Shown: positions 43,290 through 53,583, numbered from the stretch's first letter. The stretch: DNA of 64,000 nt from Mariniblastus sp. (GCA_022447555.1 JAKVBF010000005.1:74173-138172), one strand, 5' to 3'. The notes: a model not told the origin generated them from the sequence alone. A program made the numbers and translations.

Positions 43290-44849
43290 GTGCATAATAT
43301 AAACAAATTGTTTGGATTTACTTTTCTAGTAAGTCTGCTGGCAGGTCTCTGGTGCCTCCCCCTGTGGAGTGATGTCCCAAATCAAAAACAGGTTCGTCCC
43401 GAAAAATTTCGTAAGCCGGCGATTATTGAATTTAAGGGTGAGATCAATTGGCAGCTTTCCAAATACTTTCGAAGCCGTTTACAACAGGCTAAAACGGCTG
43501 GTGTCGATTTATTGGTGATTCAGATCGACAGTCCCGGTGGATTGAAAAGCGAAAGTTTAGATATTGCCGAACAATTGCGGGATGTTGATTGGGCATACAC
43601 GGTTGCCTTTGTCCCGCGCCAAGCGATTAGTGGTGGAGCGTTGATCACGCTCGGCTGTGATGAGTTAATTGCCGGTCCCAACGCACGGCTGGGGGACATC
43701 GGTGTCATTGAGTTCGATCCAGAACTGTTCGCCTTCCGATTCGCGCCAGCGAAAATTCAATCGGTGTTAGTGCGGCAAGCTCGTGATTTGGCAACCTCGA
43801 AAGGCCGCTCTCCCGAGCTTGCTGAATCGATGATCGACAAAGATGTGATGACATTCTATCGAGAGACGCCCGAGGGCATTCTTTATAAAAACGCTCGGGT
43901 CGATGCCCCAGAGCTCCCTGTGGATCCATGGTTTTTAGTCGATGAATCGGGACCAGAACGTTTCTTGACCATCAGTGGGCAGCGGGCGAAAGCATTGGGT
44001 TTGGCAGCTGGCTTGGCCTCGAGTCGCCCCGAGTTGGCGGCGGCGTTTGAATTGCGTCCAACCGATTTCCACATTTATAGGCGGACCTTCACGGACCGAG
44101 TCGTTTATTTTTTGAACCACCCTTTGGGCACCGTCTTGCTGGTCATCGTCGGGTTGGTGGCCTTGTTCTTAGAGCTGAGTGCACCTGGGCTGGGTGTCGG
44201 AGGATTGATTTCCGGTCTGTGTGCCGTTTTGTTTTTCTGGAGCCGCGTTTCAGGTGGGACCTCGGGCTGGTTGGAAATCATTCTGTTTGCTGCCGGGGCC
44301 GTATTTTTGCTGACCGAGCTGTTTGTGATTCCGGGTTGGGGGTTACCTGGTCTAGTGGGTTTAGGATTGATCGTCGGAAGTGTGTTTCTGGCGGGGCAAG
44401 ATTTCGTCATGCCGCGAACCGATCGGCAATGGAACCAGTTTTTAACATCCGCTTTGACGCTGGCTTCCACAGGTTTTATCTTCTTTGTTTTGGCCGTTTT
44501 CATAACAAGACGTTTAGGTACTCTTCCCTTTTTTAACCGTTTGCTATTGGCACCCGTTCCATCACCGGAAGGTGAATTGGGCGGCATGGCGAAAGAACCC
44601 GAAACCGGTAGGCTGATCTCAGGACGGCACCCAGACATCGCAGTGGGTGACTGGGGCCATGCTGAATCGCTGTTAAGGCCGGCCGGCCGTGCCGTTTTCG
44701 CGGGCAGATCTTTGGATGTGGTGAGTGATGGAGCTTTTGTTGAACAAGGGCAGCAGATCAAGGTCATTGAGATTCAGGGAAATCGAATTGTCGTTACGCA
44801 GAGTGATGATGTCGGTATGAATTCGACGGTCCAAAGAGGGGATTCCTAG
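43290..44849 (+). CDS. NfeD-type membrane serine protease (ClpP class)
   Basis: A 519-residue membrane protein. After a signal/anchor helix (about 5-25) comes a ClpP-like protease domain: 'VDLLVIQIDSPGGLKSESLD', then 'QAISGGALITLGCDELIAGP' with the likely nucleophile Ser in 'ISGGAL', and 'GDIGVI'. Four to five transmembrane helices follow (about 270-420), then a cytoplasmic or periplasmic OB-type NfeD domain at the C-terminus ('GRAVFAGRSLDVVSDGAFVEQGQQIKVIEIQG', in segments). Full-length NfeD proteins cleave partner membrane proteins such as stomatins; no stomatin gene is adjacent. The start is GTG 43290 with GAGG eight bases upstream. Confidence 0.88.
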   Translation: MHNINKLFGFTFLVSLLAGLWCLPLWSDVPNQKQVRPEKFRKPAIIEFKGEINWQLSKYFRSRLQQAKTAGVDLLVIQIDSPGGLKSESLDIAEQLRDVDWAYTVAFVPRQAISGGALITLGCDELIAGPNARLGDIGVIEFDPELFAFRFAPAKIQSVLVRQARDLATSKGRSPELAESMIDKDVMTFYRETPEGILYKNARVDAPELPVDPWFLVDESGPERFLTISGQRAKALGLAAGLASSRPELAAAFELRPTDFHIYRRTFTDRVVYFLNHPLGTVLLVIVGLVALFLELSAPGLGVGGLISGLCAVLFFWSRVSGGTSGWLEIILFAAGAVFLLTELFVIPGWGLPGLVGLGLIVGSVFLAGQDFVMPRTDRQWNQFLTSALTLASTGFIFFVLAVFITRRLGTLPFFNRLLLAPVPSPEGELGGMAKEPETGRLISGRHPDIAVGDWGHAESLLRPAGRAVFAGRSLDVVSDGAFVEQGQQIKVIEIQGNRIVVTQSDDVGMNSTVQRGDS

Positions 44850-44894
44850 TTGGACTGGGTTGGGCCAAAAGGTACTGACTCATGCCGTTCAATT

Positions 44895-47800
44895 TTAATG
44901 TCCCTCGGGGGCAATTTGGCTGGGATCCGCCTTGGTTTTGCGTTGGGAGAGGTATTCAACGAGGTCCCTTATCTCGCTTGCAGAGAGCTTTTCAATCAAG
45001 TCTTCGGGCATCGAGGACTTGCCCGGCTTCGTTCCTTCAATTTGATCTCTGGGAATCGTGATGAGATTCGCGTCCGGGTCAATTAGAACCACTTCCTTAT
45101 CGGTTTCGGATTTCAGAAGGCCGGTCAGCGTCATGCCATCAGCCGTTAGGATGACCGTTTGATTGTAACCATCGGCGACCGTCTTATTGGGGTCTACAAT
45201 CGATTCCAACAGGTAGTCGCGGGTTTTATCCAAAGCCACCCCAGAAAGGTCGGGTCCGACCTCTCCACCCGTTCCATCAATCTTGTGACACCGAACACAT
45301 GAAACCTCGGTCTTTTCGAAGAATATCTTGCGCCCGCGTTCGCTGTTACCACCCAGTTTAGAGTCAGTGTATTGCGTTGTTTTGTCATTGCCCAAAGAGT
45401 TCAGAGCGGATTTGTATTGAGTCAATGCGGCGACCAGTTCGGGTTCTTCTCGCCGGTTGGCCGCATTCACATAGTCAAGCCGTAGTTCACTTGGTAATTG
45501 GTTTCGCCCCGCTTGTTGCAAGCCTGCGATCAGTTGGTTCGCCGATTGTTGGCCTTGCATTTTTCCTAATAATGCGATGGCCTGTTGCTTGCTGGGGAGT
45601 GACCTCGAATCATTTTTAAGGAAAGCCTTAATCCACGAGGAATCTTTTGGGTCTTTCTGTCGTTGCAGGTCGAGAACTGTGACCGTCAGGTTGTCGGGAA
45701 GCGTATTAACTTGCTGTAATAACTCCTGGAGGGTTGTTTCGAACGCGCTCTGTTCGCTCAGCTTCAGGTTTTGCAGAGCAAAGATCCGCGACGCTTCGTA
45801 AAGTGAATCGTCGAGGACGAGCGATCGTAGTGGTCCCGGTGCATACTTTACGCCCAGCTGGTTGCCTGCATCCAGAGTTGCGGCGAGCAATTCATCTTCC
45901 TTTTGCAGGACAGATTGGATTTGGTTCAGTGCGGCCACGGCCGGTTCGACCGAACGTGATTCGATTGGACGCCAGTCGCCTAAGACGTAGTCGCGCGGGT
46001 TGGGTTTGGCCCACTGGCCAAGCAGCTGGATCGCTTCCAGCCGAAGCGTTTGGGGGGCATCCGGATCGACAATGAAATCGGCAATTCTCGCCGCACTGGC
46101 CGGGTCGCCTAGGTGGACGTTGGCGTTCAGGGCCCGACGGAGGTAGGGGAGATCTTGTGACCGTCCCAGCGTCATCGCAAGCTGCGGGAACGCTTCCTTA
46201 ATCGGTTCATCGTGGATCGCCCGCGCTGCCTCTAAGGCAATGCGGGGATCGGGATCAGCCAACAATAGGGCTATCGCTGGCGCTAAAAACTGTAGGCCCC
46301 TCTTTCTATTTTTGTGACCAATGTGGGTGGTGTTCATTTCAGAGATGACTCTCCTGAGTGCCACACAGAATGCCAGTCTTGTTGCCGCGGGTGCCTGTTG
46401 TCCCAGCCGCTGGACGATCGCGGCTGGGAAAGGAGCGATCGGCTCCATTTCAACAAACCCTTCTTGTTTGGGACGCCAATGCCGCCAAATGATTTTATAA
46501 AGTGCCATGATCCCTGCATGCCTCAGGGCTGGGTCGACGTTGTTGTTGTCAACGAGAAGGTCGCTCACTAGCTGAAGGTCGCTCACTTCACCACGCCAAC
46601 CAAGGGCAAGGGTGGCGAAGTACCGAACACGAGCGTTTGGATCTTTTAAAGCGGCGATGACTCGGTCACTCACGCCGGGGTCATGCCTGCAAAGGAAAGC
46701 ATACTTCATCGCTTGGGCTCTGATTTCTGGATCTGGGTCCTGAGAGATTTTTTGGAGCAAGCTAGGAAGTTCTTCACGAAATACCTGGTTTTCGAGTTCA
46801 TCCACTTGCCCAATCGCCCACAAGGCGTGGATTCGGCCCAGCGTGGGGCCGGGGTTCTTGGCAGTTTTGAGCAGTACCTGAGCTGCCTTGCCGTATTGCG
46901 GTGGTTCGGATTGGGCACTCGCAAAGGCCCGTTCGGCCAATTCGAATTGGGCTTCATAGCGGACGCGTCGGTCGGGATGACTTAACAAAGCGGCCAGCTC
47001 AGGTCCGGTTTTTTGGTTGACGCCCTCTTTTAAGAGTTGTTTCACCTCAAGCGCGACCGGCTGATTCGCGGCCGTTTTGTCTTCGAATGTGTAGACCCTG
47101 CCCTTCTTTTCCCCGACCCAACCAAACACCCAGTCGGCTACGTATAGACGGCCATCTGGCCCGAAATCTACGTCGGTGGCCAATGTGTTCCAAATCGTCT
47201 TTTCCATGTCAGTGACTTTCCAAAACGCGCCCTTCTGTTTAGCTCGAAACGTACGAATGCCACTGGAGGCCGCGTTCCCTCGAAAGTCGGCCAGAAAAAA
47301 TCGTTTCCTGAAATGCTCCGATAGACCAGTCCCTGGATAGTAGGTGAGTCCCGAGGGTCCGTCGGAAATATTGGCCACGGGTGGAACGATGTAGGCCGGT
47401 GTTGATTCTGGGTCGTATGTGTGCCAAAGCTTTTCCCGGTTGAACGGCCCGCGATCGGGGAGGTACTGGTAGTACATTCGCCATCCCGAATCGCTGCCCG
47501 GCAAGACCGCTACCCAACGGGCCTTATCACCGCTGTCTGAATTGTTGTCGCAAGTAAAGAGGTTACCGTAATCATCGAATGCCAATTCCTGCGGATTTCT
47601 TAGGCCTGTGGCGACGACCTCTAAATTGATGTGGGGATAACGTTCGTGTGGGTTGTAGCGAAATACGGCGCCAGAGGCAGGGTCTTTCCAGTCGGGCGTG
47701 CTATAGCCACGATCGCCGATACTGAAATAGATCCAACCATCGGGGCCCAGCGTCAATCCATGCAAGTCGTGACCGCGAAAGGCGGTGCGTACACCGAAGC

Positions 47801-48404
47801 CCGACGCCATCGATTCCCGTTCATTGGCTCGGCCGTCGCCATCGGTATCCCGTAGCCGCCACAAGTGGGGGATGCAGGTGAAGTAGACGTCGCCTTTGTA
47901 AGCCAGAACGCCAGCACCCGTCCCGTCTTCGATTTGGTTGAAATGATCGGCAAATACGGTCACTTTGTCGGCCGCCCCATCATCGTTCGAGTCGACCAGT
48001 AGGCGGATTCGGTCGTCGTGGGACGTATACGATTTTTCGGCGTCGGGGATGTACTTGCGAATGTAGTCAATCCGGTCCTGGACCGTTTGTGCCGCAAGGT
48101 CATCATTTAACCAGTTGGGGTGGCTGCGGTTGTCTTCGACACCCTCCTGCTGCCGGAAGCTTTCGCAAACAAAGACGCGTCCTCGATTGTCGACATAGAG
48201 GGCGACCGGGTTCGCCACGTTCGGCTCGGCTGCGAACAGACGAGCTTCCCATTTTTTTGGAAACTTAAACGAATCGATTGCGGTTTGACCCTCGTCACTT
48301 GCGGCCGCGATCGTTGGGGGCAACGGGTCTTGTCCGGCGGATTCATTGAACTGCCCGACGAAGAATAAGAGGATCCATGAAAAAAGGAATGAAGCGAGTC
48401 TCAT
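44895..48404 (-). CDS. PVC-type membrane-bound dehydrogenase with HEAT repeats and cytochrome c domain
   Basis: A 1169-residue exported protein typical of planctomycetes and verrucomicrobia. It has a signal peptide (about 1-25), then a six-bladed glucose-dehydrogenase-like beta-propeller (about 50-430; 'DGWIYFSIGDRGYSTPDWKD' and 'DFGPDGRLYVADWVFGWVGE'). A long HEAT-like helical part runs from about 440 to 990. The C-terminal cytochrome c module has the heme site 'SCVRCHKIDGTGGEVGPDLSG' (in part) and a later Met in 'KSSMPEDLIEKLS' as possible axial ligand. Its substrate is unknown; sugar or polyol oxidation in the periplasm is the usual guess. The ATG at 48404 fits the signal peptide better than one 16 codons upstream. 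Confidence 0.9.
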   Translation of the reverse strand: MRLASFLFSWILLFFVGQFNESAGQDPLPPTIAAASDEGQTAIDSFKFPKKWEARLFAAEPNVANPVALYVDNRGRVFVCESFRQQEGVEDNRSHPNWLNDDLAAQTVQDRIDYIRKYIPDAEKSYTSHDDRIRLLVDSNDDGAADKVTVFADHFNQIEDGTGAGVLAYKGDVYFTCIPHLWRLRDTDGDGRANERESMASGFGVRTAFRGHDLHGLTLGPDGWIYFSIGDRGYSTPDWKDPASGAVFRYNPHERYPHINLEVVATGLRNPQELAFDDYGNLFTCDNNSDSGDKARWVAVLPGSDSGWRMYYQYLPDRGPFNREKLWHTYDPESTPAYIVPPVANISDGPSGLTYYPGTGLSEHFRKRFFLADFRGNAASSGIRTFRAKQKGAFWKVTDMEKTIWNTLATDVDFGPDGRLYVADWVFGWVGEKKGRVYTFEDKTAANQPVALEVKQLLKEGVNQKTGPELAALLSHPDRRVRYEAQFELAERAFASAQSEPPQYGKAAQVLLKTAKNPGPTLGRIHALWAIGQVDELENQVFREELPSLLQKISQDPDPEIRAQAMKYAFLCRHDPGVSDRVIAALKDPNARVRYFATLALGWRGEVSDLQLVSDLLVDNNNVDPALRHAGIMALYKIIWRHWRPKQEGFVEMEPIAPFPAAIVQRLGQQAPAATRLAFCVALRRVISEMNTTHIGHKNRKRGLQFLAPAIALLLADPDPRIALEAARAIHDEPIKEAFPQLAMTLGRSQDLPYLRRALNANVHLGDPASAARIADFIVDPDAPQTLRLEAIQLLGQWAKPNPRDYVLGDWRPIESRSVEPAVAALNQIQSVLQKEDELLAATLDAGNQLGVKYAPGPLRSLVLDDSLYEASRIFALQNLKLSEQSAFETTLQELLQQVNTLPDNLTVTVLDLQRQKDPKDSSWIKAFLKNDSRSLPSKQQAIALLGKMQGQQSANQLIAGLQQAGRNQLPSELRLDYVNAANRREEPELVAALTQYKSALNSLGNDKTTQYTDSKLGGNSERGRKIFFEKTEVSCVRCHKIDGTGGEVGPDLSGVALDKTRDYLLESIVDPNKTVADGYNQTVILTADGMTLTGLLKSETDKEVVLIDPDANLITIPRDQIEGTKPGKSSMPEDLIEKLSASEIRDLVEYLSQRKTKADPSQIAPEGH

Positions 48405-49257
48405 GTGCAGGAACCAGTTGGGTTGAATCGGATGTTTGCGGCAGGCAATCAATCGCCCGTATCCGCATTGCTTTAGTCTACGTCATCCGATTCCTCTCAA
48501 AAGCCGCGAATTGATATTTCTCCCCGCGGCTAAATGTCCTGATAGCAGGTCCAGTCGAATCGAATTTTTTATGGAAAGCTGATTTCTTGGCCAGTTGAGT
48601 TTTAAATTGAGTTTTTGCCAATTAAGGGGTCGTGTGACGTCTGGAATCGACAAAGGGAGCGAGGTTTGCCCCCTAAATCTCGTGCTTGCGAGCGAGGCTT
48701 GAAAAACCGCTTTTGAGGTAATTATCACAACAAAAAATCCTTTAAGGGGGTGTAAAACTCCGGAATAACTTAGTCGTTCTTTGTCTATGGGGCTTTTTTT
48801 ACCGGTGTTGCCAGCATGTTTGACCTGAAACCGAATTTACCGGACATAAAAATGTGGTTTCTTAAAGCGCCCGTACTTAATTCTCCGAAAAAGACACAGG
48901 GCTGGTTCACGACTGTGATCAGTAGAAAGAATCGCCAATACAGTGAAATATGCCCTTTTGCCAAAAGATAAATTAACTAAGATTATCCAAGCTTCTCGAG
49001 AGCATGCGCGCTGATCATTGCATGCCCGGCAGATTTTGCTGGTAATCTCGTAACACAGATCTTTGGGCATGGATGACGACCAAACGATCGAGATTCTGGC
49101 TGCTCTCTTGGCGTAATTTGTTCGCTTTGGCGAACGGGCTGCTGGAAACACTCTGTCAGCTTAGTCGATCCTGACTTAGAAAGATAAAACAGAAAACAAA
49201 GTTGTTGTATTGTAACGGACATACTGGCCAAAGGACCAAGCATTTATTGGTGCACTG
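48405..49257. other. 853-base gene-free divergent region upstream of fusA
   Basis: The longest gene-free stretch in the window. Inverted repeats are visible: AGCCGCG (48502-48508) with CGCGGCT (48525-48531), and GTTCGC-TTTG-GCGAAC (49120-49135). An imperfect direct repeat (GAGCGAGG-T/C-TTG) occurs at 48657-48668 and 48690-48701. Several short minus-strand frames look like noise: no ribosome binding site, and they overlap one another. I tried for tRNA or other stable RNA and recognised none. Promoters for fusA and the dehydrogenase must lie here. Confidence 0.45.
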
Positions 49258-51360
49258 ATGAACCTTAAAACCCTACGAAACATTGGAATTTCCGCTCATA
49301 TTGACTCGGGCAAGACGACCTTGAGTGAGCGGATTTTGTACTACACGGGACGCATTCACAAGATCGAAGAGGTTCGAGGTGGGGGCGATGGCGCCACGAT
49401 GGACCACATGGAACTTGAGAAAGAGCGTGGGATCACGATCACCAGCGCAGCGACCTCAGTTTCTTGGGGCGATCACGATATCAACCTCATTGATACTCCG
49501 GGCCACGTTGACTTCACGGTGGAAGTCGAGCGCTCACTGCGAGTTCTGGATGGTGCTGTACTGGTTTTGTGTGCCGTAGGTGGTGTTCAGGCGCAATCTC
49601 TGACGGTCGACAGGCAAATGAAACGGTACCATGTTCCACGGCTCGCGTTCATCAACAAGATGGATCGGACCGGCGCCGATCCCAAAAAAGTTGTCGGGCA
49701 AATGCGTGACAAACTTGGGGCCGACCCGGTTTTGATGCAGATGCCAATCGGAGCGGGTGAAACGTTCGAAGCGATCATTGACTTGATCAAGATGAAGACT
49801 TTGTATTTTGATGGTGAAAAAGGCGAGACCGTTCGTGAAACCGATATTCCAGCGGAGCACCAGGAAGAAGCCAACCAATGGCGTCAAGAAATGTTGGAAT
49901 CCCTCTCAATGTATAGCGATGAGATGATGGAGTTGTTGCTCTCTGAAGAAGAAGTGAGCGAAGAGTTGATCCATGAAGTCACTCTCAAAGCGGTTCAAGG
50001 GCAAGGTTGCACGCCCGTGTTTATGGGGACGGCGTTTAAAAATAAAGGGGTTCAGCCTCTGATCGATGCCGTTTGCAGCTACTTGCCTTCACCGTTGGAT
50101 CGTGACGTGAATGCCAAACAGTGGGACAACCCCGAAGAGGAATATCCGCTAAGTCCAGATCCGGCTAAGCCTTTTGTGGGAATGGCCTTCAAAATTGTTG
50201 AGGATCCTTACGGTCAATTGACCTTCTTACGCGTCTATCAAGGGACCATTAAAAAGGGAGAGACCTACATCAATCAGAGGACAGGTCGGAAAGATCGCTT
50301 CAGCCGTATCCTGCGAATGCATTCAGATAAACGCGAAGAAATTGATGAGGCAACAGCCGGAGATATCGTTGCCATTATGGGGATTGATTGTGCCTCGGGT
50401 GAGACCTATGCAGCCTCTCCGAAAATGTGTGCTTTGGAGAACATGTTCGTCCCAGAGCCCGTTATCAAAGTTGCCGTGAACCCATCTGAGCGTTCCAGCA
50501 CAGAGAAGCTAGGTAAAGCGTTGCAGCGGTTCCGTAAAGAGGATCCGACTTTCCGAGTCATGACCGACCAAGAGACCGGTGAGGTGATCATGGCCGGAAT
50601 GGGTGAGTTACATCTCGATGTTTACATTGAGCGAATTCGCCGCGAGTATAAAATCGAAGTTGAGGTCGGCGCTCCGAAGGTTAGTTATCGGGAGACGCCT
50701 ACAAAGAAGGCCGAATTCAATTACAAACACAAGAAGCAATCAGGCGGTTCGGGACAGTTCGCGCATATCGTGGGCTACATCGAACCCCTGGAACCGGACA
50801 GCGAAGAACCGTTCATATTTGAAGACAAAATTGTCAGTGGACGGATTCCCAAGCAGTTCATTCCTGCGGTTGAAAAAGGTTTCCGGCAGTCGGTCGATAA
50901 AGGGACGTTGGCCGAATACCCTGTGGTCGATGTCAAATTCTATCTCGGTGATGGTTCGTTCCATGATGTTGATAGTTCGGAGATGGCATTCCAAATTTGT
51001 GCTCGTACCACATTCCGTGAGTTCATGCCCAAGACCAAACCGGTGCTTTTGGAGCCGGTCATGAAGGTAGAGATCGAATGTCCTGAATCCTTCCAGGGTG
51101 GGATTGTGGGTGATCTGACATCGCGGCGCGGGATCATGGAAGCGACCGATGTGCAGCCCGATGGTACGGTGGTTATCCTATGCGAAGTCCCATTGGCTGA
51201 AACCTTTGGATACGCCACCGACTTGCGAAGTTTGACTCAAGGTCAGGGTACTTTCTCAATGGAACTCAAAGGTTATCGTAAGGTTCCAGGTAACATTCAG
51301 GAAGAAGTCATTGCTGAACGCCGGCGTGAAAAGGAAGAGAAATTAGTTGGGGCCAAGTAA
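49258..51360 (+). CDS. fusA: elongation factor G, spd/mitochondrial EFG1-like type
   Basis: EF-G is the GTPase that moves tRNA and mRNA through the ribosome. The 700-residue protein has 'AHIDSGKTT' (13-21) with Ser where ordinary bacterial EF-G has Ala, '[14 protein letters not shown]' at switch I, 'DTPGH' (79-83) and 'NKMD' (133-136). All five EF-G domains are present, with domain IV '[21 protein letters not shown]' near 480. The Ser in G1 and 'MDHMELE' are typical of the spdEFG/mitochondrial EFG1 lineage; assignment within that lineage needs a tree. No tuf or ribosomal protein gene adjoins. A terminator follows the stop. Confidence 0.94.
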   Translation: MNLKTLRNIGISAHIDSGKTTLSERILYYTGRIHKIEEVRGGGDGATMDHMELEKERGITITSAATSVSWGDHDINLIDTPGHVDFTVEVERSLRVLDGAVLVLCAVGGVQAQSLTVDRQMKRYHVPRLAFINKMDRTGADPKKVVGQMRDKLGADPVLMQMPIGAGETFEAIIDLIKMKTLYFDGEKGETVRETDIPAEHQEEANQWRQEMLESLSMYSDEMMELLLSEEEVSEELIHEVTLKAVQGQGCTPVFMGTAFKNKGVQPLIDAVCSYLPSPLDRDVNAKQWDNPEEEYPLSPDPAKPFVGMAFKIVEDPYGQLTFLRVYQGTIKKGETYINQRTGRKDRFSRILRMHSDKREEIDEATAGDIVAIMGIDCASGETYAASPKMCALENMFVPEPVIKVAVNPSERSSTEKLGKALQRFRKEDPTFRVMTDQETGEVIMAGMGELHLDVYIERIRREYKIEVEVGAPKVSYRETPTKKAEFNYKHKKQSGGSGQFAHIVGYIEPLEPDSEEPFIFEDKIVSGRIPKQFIPAVEKGFRQSVDKGTLAEYPVVDVKFYLGDGSFHDVDSSEMAFQICARTTFREFMPKTKPVLLEPVMKVEIECPESFQGGIVGDLTSRRGIMEATDVQPDGTVVILCEVPLAETFGYATDLRSLTQGQGTFSMELKGYRKVPGNIQEEVIAERRREKEEKLVGAK

Positions 51361-51386
51361 CAACCTGCCCGAAAATCATTGATGAG

Positions 51387-51415
51387 AAACGGCGGCTTTC
51401 TAGTCGCCGTTTTTT
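51387..51415 (+). terminator. Rho-independent terminator of fusA
   Basis: A perfect 8-bp stem (AAACGGCG at 51387-51394, CGCCGTTT at 51405-51412) with a 10-base loop, ending in six T, begins 27 bases after the fusA stop. It also fits between fusA and the convergent acyltransferase gene. Confidence 0.88.
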
Positions 51416-51447
51416 GCGCGCGGTGGATGAGATGTTGTGAAGCGAAT

Positions 51448-52368
51448 TCAGGCGGCTTGGTTTTTTTTATGTTTGGCCGTCTTGCGAGCCGGTTTTTCTT
51501 TCCATCGGCGATGCACCCACCAGTACTGGTCTGGGTCCCGGTGAATGGCGTCGGCCATCCTGTCGTTGTACCACTGGGTGAGTTTTTTTGTGTCTCTTAG
51601 TTCGGCAGGCATGTCGACAGGGTCGGCCACTCCGGTGCATCCGATTTCAAAGTGCAGCGGTTTATCGAGTCGTTTGCAATAGCTAACGACCATCGGTGCA
51701 TTGCCGCTCAATGTGAACAGGGCAACGGCTTTGTGGCAGGCTGCGGGGCGGCCAAGGAAATCGATCCAGCAACCTTTATTACCGGCCGCTTGGTCACCCA
51801 AGATGGTCAGGATGGCGCCTCCGTCAATCACTTCTTGCACCCTGTTGGCACTGCCATCCTTCGGGAAGATGAAAAGGCCGTGTGTGGCTCGGAACGAATT
51901 CACGTATTCGTGCAGGAATTCGTTGTCGAGTTTCCGGGCAACGGTGTAGCTTGGCATTCCTAACATACCGGTCAAATAACCGGCCATTTCAAAATTTCCA
52001 AAATGACCGGTGACCGCGACCATCGGGCGGTAGTCGATGAGATACCGCGTCATCAACGCTTGGTCGGGGAGTGTCACGTATTCGAGATAATTGGTGTCGT
52101 GAATCCGGCGGGGTGCATGGACGACTTCGAAGGCCATCATGATCAAATGAAACCACATTTTGCGGGTAGTTTCTTGAACCTCTGCAGGGGTCATTTCGGG
52201 ATAAACAGAAGTCAGATTTTCAACGATGATTTTACGGCGAAATTTGAGGAGGTCGGTAAACAACCAGGCGAGCCACCGCGCAGCCGTTTCGCAGCATTGA
52301 ATTGAGAAGATCCCAATAATACTGATGACGCATCGTATCAGCAGATATTCTAACCAGCGGCGAAGCAT
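51448..52368 (-). CDS. lipid A biosynthesis acyltransferase-like protein (LpxL/HtrB family)
   Basis: A 306-residue membrane-associated acyltransferase with an N-terminal hydrophobic helix (about 5-25). The catalytic motif 'VTGHFGNFEMAGYL' (HX4E, about residues 116-122) is intact, as is 'FPKDGSANRVQEVIDGG' and 'ILGDQAAGNKGCWIDFLG', all typical of LpxL/HtrB late acyltransferases. 'DPDQYWWVHRRWK' near the C-terminus is a family hallmark. It would add a secondary acyl chain to lipid A at the cytoplasmic face. The C-terminal tail is unusually Lys/Ala-rich. It sits alone between fusA and an unknown secreted protein. Confidence 0.9.
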   Translation of the reverse strand: MLRRWLEYLLIRCVISIIGIFSIQCCETAARWLAWLFTDLLKFRRKIIVENLTSVYPEMTPAEVQETTRKMWFHLIMMAFEVVHAPRRIHDTNYLEYVTLPDQALMTRYLIDYRPMVAVTGHFGNFEMAGYLTGMLGMPSYTVARKLDNEFLHEYVNSFRATHGLFIFPKDGSANRVQEVIDGGAILTILGDQAAGNKGCWIDFLGRPAACHKAVALFTLSGNAPMVVSYCKRLDKPLHFEIGCTGVADPVDMPAELRDTKKLTQWYNDRMADAIHRDPDQYWWVHRRWKEKPARKTAKHKKNQAA

Positions 52369-52591
52369 CCGTGCTCCTGTTCTGTGATTAATTCCATTTG
52401 CCTTGCTCGTTTTTTAGACGCGAGGGAAAACCTCGAGTTTACCTTAGTCGGTGCGCTTTGGCAGAGATTGTGACAGGTTCGCTGGATGTTTCAAATAGCA
52501 ACTTGCCAGCATCTCTTCGTTTGCCGACCTGGCCAATTTCCGATAGGTTTTTGTTTAAGAGTCTTTGCCCGGTGACCGTTTCGGTGGGGTG

Positions 52592-52623
52592 GCCTCGCGT
52601 GTAGCTTGATCCATGCGCGAGGC
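52592..52623. other. hairpin between unknown secreted gene and acyltransferase gene
   Basis: A perfect 8-bp stem (GCCTCGCG at 52592-52599, CGCGAGGC at 52616-52623) with a 16-base loop lies 36 bases past the stop of the minus-strand gene at 52660. No T-run follows, so terminator function is doubtful. Confidence 0.4.
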
Positions 52624-52659
52624 TCCCGATACCGCCAGACCCTGATCTCTTGCGTACCA

Positions 52660-53583
52660 CTAACTCGCTTGCTCTTTGGCAGAGCCCGGTTTCATTTCGC
52701 TTTTACTTTTATTTAGGAAGAAACTGGGCCATTTTCGGGGCAGTTTCCCTTGGTTCTGCATTTTCAAAATCATTTTCATCATGTCCGGATAATTCTGTCC
52801 TATCGCGACGCGATTTCCTTTTAATCGCCATTCACTTTGTCCGGGTGCCTCAAAACCGTCACCCTGCCAGCCGTTCATCAGATCCGTCATAACGCAAAAG
52901 AAAAATTCGGGGACCAGACAGCCGCTGTCCGAAATGCAATCCTGATCGTAGACATAATGCCTGTTTCTAACCGCTCGCCTTGCTGAGGTATGAGCGATGC
53001 TAAGGGGGTTTCTATCAAGGCCGAAGGCGTCGGGGTATTCTATTTCCCAGAAATGTCTCTGAAGGAAATGAAACAATTCTTCTTGAATATTACTGAGATG
53101 TAGCCTTTCACCATCTCGGAACGAGCTCCATCCTTGATGGTAGATGGAGGGACTTTCGCCGTCGAACGACTTGAATTTCGCTTTTTGCTGGGTTACATAA
53201 AGTACCAGACGATTCCGGTCGTTTGTCTTTGCTTTCCATTTATTCCATAGGAGCTGGTCATCTGGTAGACCGTCTTGATCATTGTCAATAAGGCCCATTA
53301 AAACGTGGGCGAGCCGTCGCATATCTACTCGTTGCCGTTTCGTTTCGCCAACAATGGCAATGACCCCAAGAAAATCGAGGTACTGGTCGCCCATCTCTTC
53401 TCGCTTAGGGTAAGCTTGAATAAATGGAGCAGGTAGCGGGCTGGTGAATGTAAAGTCGGTAAATGGTTCGGTCCGGGGATGGATGTAACGATGAATGGAA
53501 GAGCTATCCGTTTCCTGAGCGCACACCAACGAGTGCGCTGTAAAAATAACCATGGACGCAATGGCAATACGGGTAGGAAACAT
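52660..53583 (-). CDS. exported protein of unknown function with an EF-hand-like loop
   Basis: A 307-residue exported protein with a signal peptide (about 1-22, ending 'LVCAQ'). Around residues 97-110 there is an Asp-rich loop 'DNDQDGLPDDQLLW' that resembles a calcium-binding EF-hand loop. Further on, 'QEELFHFLQRHFWEIEYPDA' (about 168-187) places His, Glu and His residues in a helical setting, loosely like a metal site but without a full HExxH. Two Cys residues in 'CISDSGC' (about 222-228) could form a disulfide. No transmembrane segment follows the signal. I do not recognise the family. The C-terminus is Lys-rich. Confidence 0.7.
   Translation of the reverse strand: MFPTRIAIASMVIFTAHSLVCAQETDSSSIHRYIHPRTEPFTDFTFTSPLPAPFIQAYPKREEMGDQYLDFLGVIAIVGETKRQRVDMRRLAHVLMGLIDNDQDGLPDDQLLWNKWKAKTNDRNRLVLYVTQQKAKFKSFDGESPSIYHQGWSSFRDGERLHLSNIQEELFHFLQRHFWEIEYPDAFGLDRNPLSIAHTSARRAVRNRHYVYDQDCISDSGCLVPEFFFCVMTDLMNGWQGDGFEAPGQSEWRLKGNRVAIGQNYPDMMKMILKMQNQGKLPRKWPSFFLNKSKSEMKPGSAKEQAS

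Noticed and set aside
48837..49243. Two overlapping minus-strand open frames upstream of fusA
   Set aside because: They overlap each other in different frames, are Cys/Arg-rich like random translation, and have no start signals.
48405..49257. Possible tRNA or other stable RNA upstream of fusA
   Set aside because: No T-loop consensus or cloverleaf could be found on either strand.
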